Shown in pieces: positions 36,796 through 49,663 of a stretch of DNA of 64,000 bases (within the stretch, counting starts at the first letter, position 1; the number at the start of each line of letters is the position of its first letter). Made by a program: the position numbers and the translations under genes. Origin of the DNA: Crotophaga sulcirostris (lineage: Eukaryota > Chordata > Aves > Cuculiformes > Crotophagidae); NCBI GenBank assembly GCA_013397455.1, contig VYZB01000077.1:1652118-1716117 (forward strand). The letters run 5' to 3'. The notes under the pieces are model-generated. The model saw nothing but the letters and a program-made list of their open reading frames with translations, did no database searches and was not told the DNA's origin.

Positions 36796-38128
36796 AGTGT
36801 CACTATGATTCCAGTGTAAATTTCCTCAGGTTGAAGATGGGGGTGTAATGATGGGGGTAAACTCCATCCAACTCAACGCAACAAGAAAAAAATTTCAGGC
36901 AGTATCTCTCTTTGAGATTAATGCTTTGTCTGGGTAACATCTCAGCTCTGAGCCTTCCTGAGGCAGGATCAGTTGAAATCTGCCCCTGCAGATGAGGCCG
37001 TGGCTGATTTCTCATCACATAGCCCTCTTTTTTCGCTCAGTGTGATCAGCTGTTCTTTTGGGTCTGAAAATGGACCTCTTCTGTCTAGATAAGAAATAGT
37101 GTCGAGAAAAGGTAGGATAGAGGTGGATAAGATAATGAATTCCATGGACACATTAAAGGTGGAACAATTGTGGATTGATTTTACCCTCCCCACCCTCCTA
37201 GTACAAGAACTAGGGGCACTAAATAAAATTAATGATGACTTAATTCGAAGTGTGGTGAAAGTGTGCAAGTTCTCACTTTTGAGGTGGAGGTATGTAATTT
37301 ACATTCTGTTCTCATGGTACCATCATTTGTGAACTCCCTTGTAGCATAAACCTTTGTTTGGTGCTTCTCTGTTCTGAAGTAGGAGGGGGGAAATACAAAA
37401 GAGAAATCAGAGTTCAAGGATCACTAGACGAAAGCTGATTTTTTCTCATTAATACTGAAGTATTATCAGAAGAAATCTTCCTGGGGCAATGATTAGAGGG
37501 TATATGAATGAGATTATCTTCTTCATTTGGAAGTTGCTACAGCGGGAGGGTCCTGGTCTACTTTTATTTAGTTGCTATACTCGTTTGCCTTTTCAGACAT
37601 TTGTATATTTTTTTTTCTTCACAGCAAAGAAGATAAAGTTAATGAAGGAGTGGTATTGCATAGTAAAAAACTCAGTCATAATGTATTTGCATGACACTGT
37701 AGAATATCCAAAGCAGCACTGATGACTGTCAAGCAGCCATTTCCCATGTTTCAAAGTCTTGAATGTGTAACCTAAATTACATTTTCTAATAATTTTTGCA
37801 GGATCATTTCCATGTTTGTTTAGTTCGAAACAACAATGTTGTAATTTTGAACTGCAGCATTGATGTCTTGGAGTATTCAACTGAAGTACAAAATGGTCTT
37901 CCATCGGCCTTTAGTAGGATGGATAGTTCAATTTAGGTTTTAAGTTGTTTGGATGGTCAAGAAAAATTCTGGTCATGACTGTTCATGTAGTCTTTTCCCT
38001 TATCCAAGACATAAGAAAATTATTCTCTTTGTTACCTCCATGTGGAGTGTTGGCTGTTGTAGCTGTGTGCTGAATCTGGTTTTTTAGGATCACTGTGTCA
38101 TGGTTGGAAGTAAGTAATCTGCTGACCT
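36796..38128. other. Non-coding stretch
   Basis: No gene recognised. The 103-codon minus ORF at 37593-37904 and the 99-codon minus ORF at 36969-37268 have no recognisable domains. Confidence 0.6.
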
Positions 38129-38478
38129 ATATCACAGTATCACAGTATTACTAGATTGGAAAGGACCTTTGAGATCATTATAACCCAACTCTAACACCAA
38201 CACCAACCCATTTTCTAAACCATGGCTCTAAGTGCCTCATCCAATCTCCTCTTAAACACCTCCAGGGACAGCGACTCCACCACCTCCCCAGGCAGCGCAT
38301 TGCAATGGGCAATCACCCTTTCAGTGAAGAATTTTTTCCTAATATCAAGCCTAAACCTCCCCTGACGAAGCTTGAGTCCATGTCCTCTTGTTCTGTCACT
38401 GGTCACCTGGGAGAAGAGACCAACCCCTGCCTGACTACAACCTCCTTTTAGGTAGTTGTAGAGAGCAATAAGGTCTCA
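38129..38478 (-). mobile_element. CR1 LINE, 5'-truncated (copy B)
   Basis: Read on the minus strand, this holds the C-terminal 63 codons of the CR1 polyprotein (38215-38406, ending [14 protein letters not shown] then stop). It is followed by the conserved 3' end and two copies of the 8-bp terminal repeat, seen on the + strand as ATCACAGTATCACAGTAT. Its sequence is close to copy A at 34.9-35.4 kb, but oppositely oriented. The 5' truncation lies near 38478, in the ALYNYLK part of the frame. Confidence 0.92.
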
Positions 38479-38610
38479 ATATGGTCTCTTTTTATATGGT
38501 GACTTTTTGGAAGGTAAATTGAGAAGATGTGAGAGGAAAGAGTTTTCTGCTGACCAGTTAAAGTAATTCTGGCAATTCCGTTGCTGCTTTGGTGGTCAAG
38601 TGAGCCCAAC

Positions 38611-38631
38611 TTTATAACCACTGGTTATAAA
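38611..38631. repeat. Perfect 10-bp palindrome, 1-base centre
   Basis: TTTATAACCA, C, TGGTTATAAA. It could form a small cruciform or be a site for a dimeric DNA-binding protein. A related half (ACTGGTTATAAAT) recurs near 54724. No known element was identified. Confidence 0.8.
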
Positions 38632-41600
38632 TGGTATGGTGCCAAAAATTTTGAAGGAATGCGAGAGAGGAGGGAAAATTTAACTTTAACAGCTTATACA
38701 TCAGCCAAAAGTGAATGGAATTTCATGGGACAAAATGAAAACAGTTATATAGCCCATGGGGATTTCCTCTGCTGAATATCAAAGGTATACTGTAAACCAC
38801 TGAGGTGTAGGCACTTCTGCTTGAAACAGTTTCAAGATCCTTTATGGTGAAAGGAATTAGGCAGTTGAAGTATAAGGGGTACTCACAAGTCCCATTAGAA
38901 AGTCCATAACACTGTTATTTGTAATGTTCCATTGACCTCAGTAGGTCTTTGTTTTGTTTCTTTTCTCATTGTTGCTGCTCAGTGTTGTTGCTTTGTTGAA
39001 AAGATACTCTGATTTGATGTTTTTGGTTATGCCTAGCATTTTCATTGCAGTGGCTTGATTCACACTGCATCAGTTTGGCAAACAAATGTCCTAAAATTAC
39101 TAGAAACTTCTTTCTTTTAAAACCAGATCTTGAAATTACAGGCTTTTACATATCACAGTTTCTGAAATTTAGGCATAATGCGTCTGTTCGTAGTGGGGAT
39201 GTATTCATTCTAATGTGTGTGTATTATATGCTTAACTGTTGGACAAAGAATTATTATGATGGATACCACAAGATTACAGTATTTTCTAAATCTACAGAAA
39301 TTCTTACTGGATTCTTGCTACCCTGCAAACAGCAGCCTAGAATAATAGGAAACCCTTGCAGGGTGCAATAACTTTCCTAGTAAACCTTGCAAGACCTTAT
39401 CTTTGTGAAACTCACAGTATGGAGAGGCTTTATTTCTAAGTTCAGTCTTTAAGAACAAACTAAATGTTTATTTAGAAAAAGGAGGGAGTTTGAGGATATG
39501 AGTCACCTGCTCCCAATTTTCATTAAACTTCTCAAATGTCTGGGATGCTCTTCTGCTTTTTTTCAACCTTGATGGACACTGGCCAATTGGGTCAAAAATT
39601 GTTGGGGAGAACTGGGGAGATATGTTGCAAGTTTGAATGTTTTGCTTCCCTAGGTATCTATGCTGGGAACTAGAAAGGTTATTAAAATTGTAGAAGGCAA
39701 ATACAGTTGATAAATTTGTAATGAAAATTAATTTGTTTGGTGTACGTAGATTTAATCAGGATGTGACTGGAACTGTCGTAATCTCATCTAGCAAGCGCCT
39801 TTAGTGTCAAAGTGTAGCTTGACTTCTGGAGCTGCTTTTCAGACATCTAAGAATCAAATAGTTAATGAAAAGCAGTGGATGAGAAAAATGCCATAGAAGA
39901 GTAAAAGTATAAAAAATATATTTTTTAAAACTCAGGATTTCTGAAGATCATAGTTCAGAGAAATTATTCTTCAGGTAATTTTTTTTTTCTTTTTATACTT
40001 ATCTGAAGTTAAATAAGCAGGGATCAGTCTAAACTATTTAAAAATCTTTCCAGAAAGTAAAATCCCTAAAGGCTGTGATTTCAGAAATGTAGCCATTCAT
40101 ATCAACACCACCAGTAAACAAAACACAGAAGGAGTTACAGGTAAAGAAAAAGTAGTTCTTTGCCGGCAATACCATCACCTTCATTGCTTTTTCAAGCAGA
40201 GCTGCACACAGGGCTCTGCAGTCAGGCAGTGGAATAGCAAGTGGCTTTATTCCACCAACCTGGCCAATATACGCAATGTTTATGTGAACAAATTACAGAT
40301 AACTGCAACAAGATTATCTGTAATATTTGACCTGTGATCTCTAGAAGCGCAGTTCACATGTGGTGTCGAGAAATCGATGGCAGTACCACAGCCAACCTGG
40401 GTACATTACGAGAAGTGTTAGTTGTTGGAGCAGAGTTGGAAACAGATTTGTTCCAGGCAAGTTGACTGTGGAGCTGCTGGAAGACATTTCTTGAATCCCT
40501 CAGCAGGAACGATATTCAGCAGCTGCATATTCATTCCACCTCCTCCCCTCCTGCCCCTTTTTTAAAAAATTGTAGGTTTTTTGTGTGTTTTACAAGAGCT
40601 TAAGGAACTTCATTTGTTTATATAAGTGTGTTCCTCATCTATGCACACTGTTCTAGATATGTACCTTATGAAAAAGGAAATGTAAGAACAAGCTAGAATA
40701 AAAATGTAAGCAGTAGTATTGTTTTAGTAGAACATATTAAATGGCAAAAAGATGTAACAATAAAAGGCGTAGTCAGAGGGTTTGTATACAGAGGTTTTGG
40801 CTCCCATTGCAGCTAGATTGGCTGTGGCATAGCAAAATAACATACAGGAATGTAAGGAATTAAAAGTCATAGGATTACCAGGAGTTATAAGACTCAACTG
40901 AGTCTGAGTATAGAAGAATATTTTAATGCTTTATTGAAATCAACAGTTAAACACAACATGAAGAAAAAGATAAGACCTAGAAAAGTCATAACCCCAACCC
41001 AATAGTACAGATCGTTTGAGCAGCAATATATTAGTAAAATAAATTTCAAATTTGTGCTTTTAATATGAATCAGTGGTAGCATTGTGTAGTGAAGAAAACC
41101 TTCTTTGAGACTTTAGTTTAGCAGCTAAATCTTATAAAATTATGCATTACTTCATATATGCATCAAATGAAAACCAAAGGAAATAGTGAGTTAGAATAAG
41201 CAGATGAAACCGAAGTCAAGAATTGGAATAAGCAGACTAAACTGAACATTTAGTACTTGTATTAACTTGAGTTCAGCACAGATTCTGTATGTGTAAGATT
41301 TTGTGCTCTACTAGTTGAGCTGTCTTGTTTGAAGCTAATGGTTAGTAGCTTAAAAGTTGATTAACTTGTTATACGAGTCTTGCAGTGCTTTTGTTTTTCT
41401 CAAACTAGATTAAAGGTTCCTTTAAGTATAGTTAGTGTAGCACTGCATTCCTGATGATGCTGGTAGCTAATGACACTCTTTGTTGTAGAAATCAGGAAAT
41501 GTGGGTTGAGCCTCTGGGATTTGTGTGACTGGAGTATGAAAATATTATGTCTTAAATGGCAAAGTCTTGCTGGAACAACTTGGTATGTAACATCTCTAAT

Positions 41601-43382
41601 AATACATCTCTATAGTTTTTTATTTTCAGATGAATTTACTCACTCGTAGTGTTACTTCACTTTCACCCATGTCAAAATACTACTACTAAAAATAGAAAAA
41701 TCTTTTTATAATAAGACTTGTCCATATTTCTTAGGGTGTTTGGTATGGGTGTCTGGCTTCTGTCATTAGTGCTGTCTGATGGCATTTTTATTCAAAAAGT
41801 GTATTGGACACATGAGTTCTAGTTGATTAAATGGACTGATGTTTAACATTAATTGATTTCCGTATACTACTTAAAACAGCCCTTGTGGTATGCAGCCTTA
41901 TATTTCCATTTAAATTTGTAATTTAAATACAAAGAAAATATTCATAAATGCTTGCATAAAAGAATGTTTGCTATAAAGTACCGTTATTGTATGCCAAGCT
42001 CGAATGTTCTTCCTGTGAGACTTTCTTGCCCATTTGGCTTATTTTCCTAAGTTTTCAGTGATGTGTAGGTGGGGCAGAATTGGCATTGGAGACTGGAGAA
42101 AGATTTCTGGATTTGTGATTAATTTAACTGGCATATTAGGACCCTTCTGTTTCTTAAAAATTTCATTTTGACTATGCTTAATGAAGAGCACGATGATTTT
42201 ACTGAACTGATGTTGACACGTCTTCCTAAATTAAATACCTGGATATTATGCTGGGTGTTCATGGAAAGTCCTAGATTATTCATTCTCTATCCAAATGAAA
42301 AAGTTGTCTGTGGAAATAGAGGCCCTGCTGAAGTATCTCTTGGGCTGCTACTTGTGTTGAGAGCATAACTTAGTCTCCTTTTCAACATCTGGTCTCCCTG
42401 CTTAGCATTGCGTACCTTAAACTTTATTATGTACTGACCTGTTCTGTTGTAACTAGCTGTGTTAAGGACCAGCTCCTCAGCCATGATCACAGAGGATAAC
42501 GTGCATACTTCAGTTCTGTTGAAACAAATTTCATTTGATCAGGGACATGGTAGTCGTTTACATGATAGATGCTGCAGTTTAACTCCTGCCTCCCCATGTT
42601 GACTCTTCAGTAGCTGTTGTGCACTTCCATGTTCTGAGCCATGTCTTTGGTTCAAAAATGTAAGTGGAAAGATCAAAACCTACAGGTTCTCAAGCATGCC
42701 TGAACAGATTATTGTTACGGTGTGTGTGCAGTAAACTCCATGGGATGCCTCTTGTGCATTCCTCATTTCTTCACAAGGAAAAGTCACCTAGTTCTAGTCG
42801 GGAAGTAGACATTATTTGGCAAGAAAGCTACAAGTGTTGAAGGGATGAGTTCATCACAGATAAGAACTGCAGAAGTAGGTGAGTTAGAATGTAGCAGTTG
42901 GATTTTTGGAAGTAGTAGATTAGAAAATTAGTATTCTTAATTATTCTTCAAAATAGCAAGATGACTGTCCTTCTGGTCTGTCTGTTTTATTCAGATTTTA
43001 AATCTTTTAATTATCCCTGATATGATCTTTAGAAAGTGCTTGCTAACATAATTGTGATTCAGTAGAGTAATGCTTTCTTCATTTTATTGCCCTAAAACCA
43101 ATTTTTTGCCTTCTGTTGAATACTGTGTTGGTTTCCCATCTGCTTTAAACAGTTAACTTTAAAGGCTGCAAGCAACAGTTGACCATAAAGATATAGCTAA
43201 ATTAAAAATACAGCAGAATGCTTGTTTTCAGTTGAATAAGGCATTTTTTAGCTGCAACCACAATTTCTGTGTGTTGAAGAAGGGGAAAGTATAAGGATGA
43301 GCTTGTAGGCAGGCATGGAAAATCGTTAATCTTTCAGGATCTTGTTTTGAGGTTTGGTTTTTGTTTTTTTTTTTTAAGAGTT

Positions 43383-43458
43383 GGGGAGGTGGTGTTTTGG
43401 TTTGTTTTTTACTTTGTTAGACCAACATATTAAAAGTCAACCAAAATACCAGCTCCCC
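43383..43458. repeat. Imperfect inverted repeat, 27-base arms
   Basis: The left arm at 43383-43409 and right arm at 43432-43458 pair at 22 of 27 positions, counted by eye, around a 22-base loop. The G-rich left arm and C-rich right arm would form a stable hairpin in DNA or RNA. No target duplication was found, so it is not called a transposon. Confidence 0.6.
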
Positions 43459-45220
43459 CTTGCCCCAGCCTCAAAACTGTTCTAGGTTTATAACTTGGAG
43501 TTACAAATAAGTGCCTCCTACTAATAGAATGAAGTCTGAGTATCTAAGTTTCTAGAATGTTAAATCTGTGAAGAAATAACAAGGTGGTGAATACAGTGCC
43601 TTTTACAGGTTTTGTTTTCGACTTTTTTTTGCATTACTTTTTTTCTTATTTTTTGCTTCATTAATAAGAATCATGAAATTATAGTCAATGATAGAAAATC
43701 TGACTGTTTTAAGATATATTCAAATCTAGGCATTTGTGAGGTTGGAGCCAAAATTTCATGACTTGACAAGGGAAGAAAGATTCAGTAGCAAAAAAACCCA
43801 ATTATCCAAGTCTCTGGTAAGACCAGAATTCTGTTGTTGGCTACATCAATCATGAGAAGCTACATGCATAAGATGGGTATCTTGCCTCGACTCACTTAAG
43901 AGAAGACCAGTCTGCAGAAATACTTCTTTTATTTTTTGATAGAATACTGATGTGTGTTCTGTTTAATGTGTGCAATGCTGAAGCAAATTTGAAGGAAAAT
44001 TATTATTTGTACCGATTGTTCTAAAATGTAGTTTAGAATTATAAGGACCTAATTTTAGCATAGTCCATTGAAAATTCTCCTTTTATAAAATTTGTAGTGC
44101 ATTTGGACAACTTGTTGGATGAGGAGGAAAAATGGATAACTGTTAAAATATGCATTTGTTGAGCTCTGTGTTATTGCATTTGGTCCTGGTTTCAAACTCT
44201 GAAGGGTGGTAGTGCTAGTGGAAAGAGACTGAAATTGAGATCTCACTCTTTATTTTTAAAAGTATTCTACACTATTTTGCACAAATTAAGGGGAAATAAT
44301 TGAATAATTGTTCAATAATTTAATTAGGATTTTAATATTGCATTTTCAATATGTAGTAAGTGCTTTGGATTGATTCAAACTTAGAAAACTTTGCCCTTAT
44401 AAGGGAGATGGATGAAAGATGAGCCTAAAATAGGAGATTTGGCACATACTTAGCATCTTCTAAGGGGCATGAATGCAAGGACTGTTTCCAGCAAGACAGC
44501 TCTAGAAAAATCACAGCATTTTAATCTGCTCAAAGTTTTGGGTGGCAAGATTTCCCAGTTGTGTAATAACCTCAAATAAAACTGCTCTTCAAATAACTGA
44601 AGAACTCCTGGTGCAGAAAGTAATCTGGTATTGTTCTATCTAACTTTTTTAAAAAACAGAACTATGAAATTAATAAATCCCTCTTGTAATAATCTCTGAA
44701 GTAGCCTGTATTGTGGATTCTCTTACATCCTGCTGTTCTGGAATCTTTGCACCTGAAACTGCAGTAAAAAGAAAATACAGGTTATACCTGAATGGCACCT
44801 ACTCTCCTTCTCTCCATAACTATTAATTCATGTTGCTAAGATGTCCAAGAAGTTAGAACTAGTTTTTTTGCTTAGTCTGAAGTAAGGGAAAGTGCAGTGC
44901 AAGCAAGGTTTTGTTTGTCAGTTAAACCTCACTTTTATGTGCACGATTTTACCCTTATGTATTACCTTTACCTCTTGTGTATTCATTCCCCTTTGCCATT
45001 GTTTATAGGAATAGTACAGTGTAGACTTTCCCTCAGTGGAATGCAAGGTGCTGTGTGTATAACACAAGAACTTCATTTGTACTGGCCACAGAGACCTATC
45101 ATCCACTGCAGAATTGTCATCATGTGTTCAGAACCAAACCCAGTTACAGGTAATACCTTGCTGAAGGTTTCATCTGGATATTTGAGAGCTAGACCTTTAT
45201 TATTTAAATAACATTGGAAG

Positions 45221-45745
45221 ATCACAGAATCACAGAATGACCTGAGTTGAAAGGGACATAGAATCTAACTCCTATCCTTGCATAGAACAACCCCAGCATT
45301 CGCACCATGTGTCCGAGTGCATTGTCCAAATACTTCTTGAATATTGTCAGGTTTGGCACTGTGACTACTTGCCTGCGGAGCCTGTTCCAGTGCTCCACCA
45401 CCCCCTGAGTGAAGAACCTTTTCCTAATATGCAACCTAAACCTCCCCTGGCACATCTTCCTGCCATTCCCTCGGGTTCTGTCATTGGTCACCAGAGAGAA
45501 GAGATCAGTGCCTGCTCCTCCTCCTTGTGAGGAAGCAGTAAGCTGTGATGAGACCTCCCCTCAGTCTCCTCCAGGCTGAACACACCAAGTGACTTTGGCG
45601 TCTCCTCAATACGACTTCCCGTTTTCACCCCTCATCAGCTTTGTGGCCCTCCTCTGGACACTCTACAGTAGCTTGATATCCTTTGTATTCTGCAATGGTA
45701 GCCCAGATACAATTGAAGGAGGAGTGTCTGGTGAGTTCACCTGGT
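45221..45745 (-). mobile_element. CR1 LINE, 5'-truncated (copy C)
   Basis: On the + strand it begins with two copies of the terminal octamer (ATCACAGAATCACAGAAT) and runs back through the CR1 3' end. It then enters the C-terminal coding region (minus strand: NDRTRGNGRKMCQGRFRLHI, VVEHWNRLRRQV). CCTCCAGGCTGAACACACC and GTGGCCCTCCTCTGGACACT are standard CR1 landmarks. The part up to about 45745 recalls the CTCACCAG-containing segment further upstream in the element. It differs from copies A and B and belongs to another subfamily. The frame is not intact. Confidence 0.92.
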
Positions 45746-48700
45746 GCGTATTCACTTAGCCCAGTGTAAGCATTGCTACTTTTCTTCGTTATAGAAAGCT
45801 TTTAATCTGTTTATATTACTGCACATTATAGGTTTTGATGCTTACAAGCCTAGTGAGATATTTGCTAAGCAGTTATGCTAAAAAACATTCTAATAAATCT
45901 ATGCATTCAGTATATATTGGGGGTAGGCCTTGTCTAGTCCAAGCTTTAAGGGTGTGATCCTGATCAATTTACCTTGCTTAATCTAATTAACATCTCCAGT
46001 TAATGGAGTTAAAACCTAGGGGGAAGAGTAAGCATTAATTTGCGAAGTTTAGCACATTTTGAAGAACATTTGCTTTGTCTTCACTAGGTTTTAGTAAGGA
46101 GTTAATTAAGTCAAAGCAGGTAACAGATCCAACATGAGTTTTAATTTCCAGGCAAGGTAGTGCCTTAACTGTGTGCTTCCAGAATTTCAGGCTCTCTGTG
46201 ATTCAGTGCAGTTTCTCTGTTCTCATCAGTTTTCATGAGTTGTGGGTAATACAACACAAATGTGATGAAAAGTGCTATGCTTTCCCTGTATACCAAGATA
46301 CTATTTTCTTAGAAAGGATTTAATGACAGTTTAAAACTCAGAAGTTTACTGTTCTTACTTTGTTTAGTGTTAAAAGCGACGAATATGATTAAGCTTTCTG
46401 CCTGTCTTAGGATTTCAGCACTTGTTAGTTTTCAATTATTAACTCTTTTCAATAAATATTGGCAAATATCTCAAAGGGAGGAGAAATAAATAGCTGAAGA
46501 CATTTATAATAACAGAAAGTCGAGTCAAGGAGAAACATGGACCTGAACTGAGGGAGAAAAGGCATTAGACCCAAAGGAGCTGGCATAGGTTAGGGTGATT
46601 TCATAAAGGTCTTGGGGATGGGAAGAACTTTACAAAGTCAGTCAACCACAGGGCACAAATGTGTAGGAAAGTAAGCTGTTAGTCACAGTGCTTGTTGAAT
46701 GACTATGTCTAGCAAGCAGGTATTATTTTACAAGTAGCTTTTCCTTAAGCAACTTGCATTAAACAGGGTGGCTGTTGGAAGTCAGCAGTTCGTTCTGTGC
46801 ATGTTAATTTAACAGAGAAATTAATTTTACTTTAGATTTCAAAGGTGCATTCAAGATACATTACCCTGTCATTAGTAAAGTCAAAACTTAGTCTGAGACG
46901 ATGGACTAAATTTGATTTGGAACAAAAGCTAATTCAGAACAGACTTGCAAATGCATGTATTTGTTAATGTTATTTTTTAGACTCCTTAAAACCCGTTCCA
47001 CGGGATGATTGAAACATCTCTTATTTGGGTGTAATCCTCCACAGAAATTGTTTTTTTCTATTTTTTTTTGCTGATAAGACTTTTCAAGTAGCTTGTGTCA
47101 ACGTGTCAGATCAGAGGGTCTTTCTATATACAGTAGTGGAAAAAGTATTTAGGTACAATTGTAGGGAAAAGATGCTTCAGCTTTCTGGAAAGCATCACTC
47201 TGTCATCGCAGTTAGGGATCGTATATGAGGCTGGGCTAATCTAAATCTTTCGTATCCCTGTTTTGTAGAGTGACTTGATGTTCTGATTTTCTCTATTTGG
47301 GAACACCTATAAGACTTGTCTTTGAGGCTTTACACCAATTAGATCATTGATTATATCTTATCACTCTTCACTGTGTATGAAAATCAACACGTACATGTAC
47401 ATAAGGCTTGCATAATGGCATCAGTAGGCTGGTAATGTATGTAGATATGCTTAATGAGGAGTTTGTTTTCTTTTTCCCATCAGAATATTGCTTCGTATTT
47501 GTAATGTTATCTGTTTGTTTAGATAATGAGGAAGAAGTGGAATTTTCTTTGCCTGCAATTGTGTGGTCTTTTCTGTTAATTCAGGAACTCATTTATTGTG
47601 TGGTGGGACGAAGCCTTTTTGGCAAATCTCGGAACTATTTGATATCTTTTGTAACATTGTCACTGCCTTGAAAGTTTTAATTTAAAGCATTTTTATGTCA
47701 GTCAAATGCAAAAGTGATAGACTGTTTATTGCTTTTAGCTACAATATTGTTAAAGTGTTAATAAAATTAGAAATGTATAAATGCCTTAGAACTGCTGTAA
47801 TAAAACTTTTTTAAATTAGTCTTGTTCTACTTTGAGAGCATAGCTTCAGTTTTCCTTGTTTCTCCTCTCTGCTTAATTAATGAAAGGGATCATTATGGCT
47901 CCTGCTGTTTACATCTCTGTGGGCTGAGGTTATTTCATTGTCCTGCTTTGCTGTTTTATTCACTTTATTAATAAGGAAGATAAAGTTGTTTTTTTGGTGT
48001 GTGCTGGGTTTTGTTTTTTTTTTGAAGTTATGTGGGTCAGAGACAGATTATGATACTAATTGAATAATGCCCTTTTTATGCATGGCAGATCTTTATGCAG
48101 ATGGGGAGTAATGATGGAAGCAGATTGGGGTGGGTAAGATACCCAGGAATTGGCGAGCAGAGGTGCAGGGTGGCAGCCATCCCAAGCCAAAATGCTTTTG
48201 TTTCTAACTGGTGCCATCAGCATGCCACACCAGCCACGTTTTTATGGAATTATGACCACATGCCACAGCGAATGTTGACAAAATTTAGGGATGTAATATG
48301 TCTTTGGAAACAAACTAAAATTATTTTGGAAGGCTTTAGTGATGCTGGCCTTTAATTTAGGCGAAATGATGGAGTTCTCATGCCGTGTGTGCTGGTATGC
48401 AGATGGCAGTTCTGTAGCTGTGCTAATTTGAGTATAACTGTGATTAACTTCTGATGCAAAAAAATGAAGTAGTCCCGAGTTTTGCTTCTTTCTGCTTCTC
48501 ATTTGAAGATGATTTTGTGTGTGTGTGTGTTGTGGTTGGAATTTTCCTGTTTCCATTCAATTCACTTTCCATTCCAATAAAATGAAGATGGTAGTGAAGG
48601 ATGCTGCCAAAAGGCAACTAAGTGGAAATCAACCAAGGATCAAGTTAAGGCATCTCTTGGGAAATCTTTGTGGACTTTTTAAAGTGCTATTTCCAGTATA

Positions 48701-49494
48701 TGGACATCTGATCTAGCTTATATATATAGCAAAGAAGAAAAACAGTATGTATACAAACACAGATTAGTTTTTCCTGTGTTAGAAAAGTGAACAATTCATG
48801 TAACAAAAAATTCCAGAGATAAAAAAGCACTTCATGAGATTTTTGTGTTGGCTGGTTCTGGTGTTTATTATTTATTTATTGGATTATTGACTGATACTCT
48901 TTTAGGTGGGGAAGCTACAGTAGTTAGAAAAAGCATGACCTTCAGAGATTTTTGACTCATTCTTTTCAAGTCCGTGGTAAAGGCGACTTTTGGCTTACAC
49001 CAAGAGGTGAACCTTAATTGGAAGGTCATGTGCTAAAGAAGAACAGTACTGCAAATTCAGTGAATATTTTTGTGTGAAAAATGTGAGTAAAATACAATGT
49101 TCGGCCCAAAAATCTGCTCTGAGGAGCATTTGATTCCATAAGGAAATCTTTCCCCTTGTTTGAAAAACAAACAAAACATCAGCAACAACCCCCAAACACC
49201 ACCATGACAAAAAAAAAATCCACCTCACATGCAGATTTATGATTGGAAAGCTGAAACAGACCATAAGTATATTGAGGACATCTAACTTAGTCAGAAATAG
49301 TGTCATTAATTATCTATGATTTTTTTCAGACAATCCTGAGGGAAATTATTTCAAATGTTTATGGCGTAGTATTAGATGAAGATCTGCTAAATTCATGCTA
49401 TGATGAGAACGGTTGACCCTTTAAGAAATGAGGAAGAGGAGAAGAGACGAAGATATTGTGGGAGATTTCAGCTGACGAGTACATACTAAGTACT
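45746..49494. other. Non-coding stretch
   Basis: No gene recognised. The 87-codon + ORF at 47408-47671 is followed by AATAAA at 47760-47765 and 47799-47804, which gives it a 3'-UTR-like appearance. The ORF shows no domain, and such hexamers are common in AT-rich DNA. A (TG)n run lies at 48516-48530. From about 49.1 kb the + strand turns A-rich. Confidence 0.6.
48516..48530 (+). repeat. Short (TG)n microsatellite
   Basis: About seven TG units, followed by TTGTGGTTGG. Confidence 0.85.
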
Positions 49495-49534
49495 ATTTCT
49501 CCCTTTCTCCCTTCCTCCTTTTCCTCCCTCTCAG

Positions 49535-49663
49535 ATGGCAGCTTTTTTTGTGGAAGATGTTTTACACTCTGCTTTGGGGAAAAAAAAAAGGAGGGGATTA
49601 CATCCCATTGTGTGAAATAAAGAAAGTGAACACACAACTAAAAAACGTGCCACAAGTTACAAG
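49535..49663 (+). other. Candidate exon after very strong acceptor
   Basis: A 38-base almost pure pyrimidine tract ends in CTCTCAG at 49534. A TACTAAG branch-point-like site lies just upstream, near 49484. A usable donor, AAG|GTATGA, starts at 49664. One frame is open right through the 129 bases (W-Q-L-F-L-W-K at the start). Another begins with ATG at the first base and stops after 26 codons. No family is recognised. The segment lies at the edge of an A-rich, LINE-like region, so it may be part of an old mobile element. Confidence 0.2.

Larger units (their letters stand above)
38479..45220. other. Long non-coding stretch
   Basis: No gene recognised. It includes a perfect palindrome at 38611-38631, a large imperfect hairpin at 43383-43458 and an 8-bp inverted repeat (ACAGATAA / TTATCTGT) near 40295-40325. 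ORFs are at most 108 codons (39045-39371, which follows a TTTTCATTGCAG acceptor-like site but resembles nothing known). T-runs and G/T-rich low-complexity sequence occur at 43340-43410. Confidence 0.6.

Noticed and set aside
44918..45106. ORFs on both strands just before CR1 copy C
   Set aside because: Short, mutually overlapping, without motifs.
47408..47671. Plus-strand ORF with two downstream AATAAA as a last exon
   Set aside because: The hexamers are common in AT-rich DNA, no convincing acceptor was tied to the frame, and the peptide resembles nothing known.
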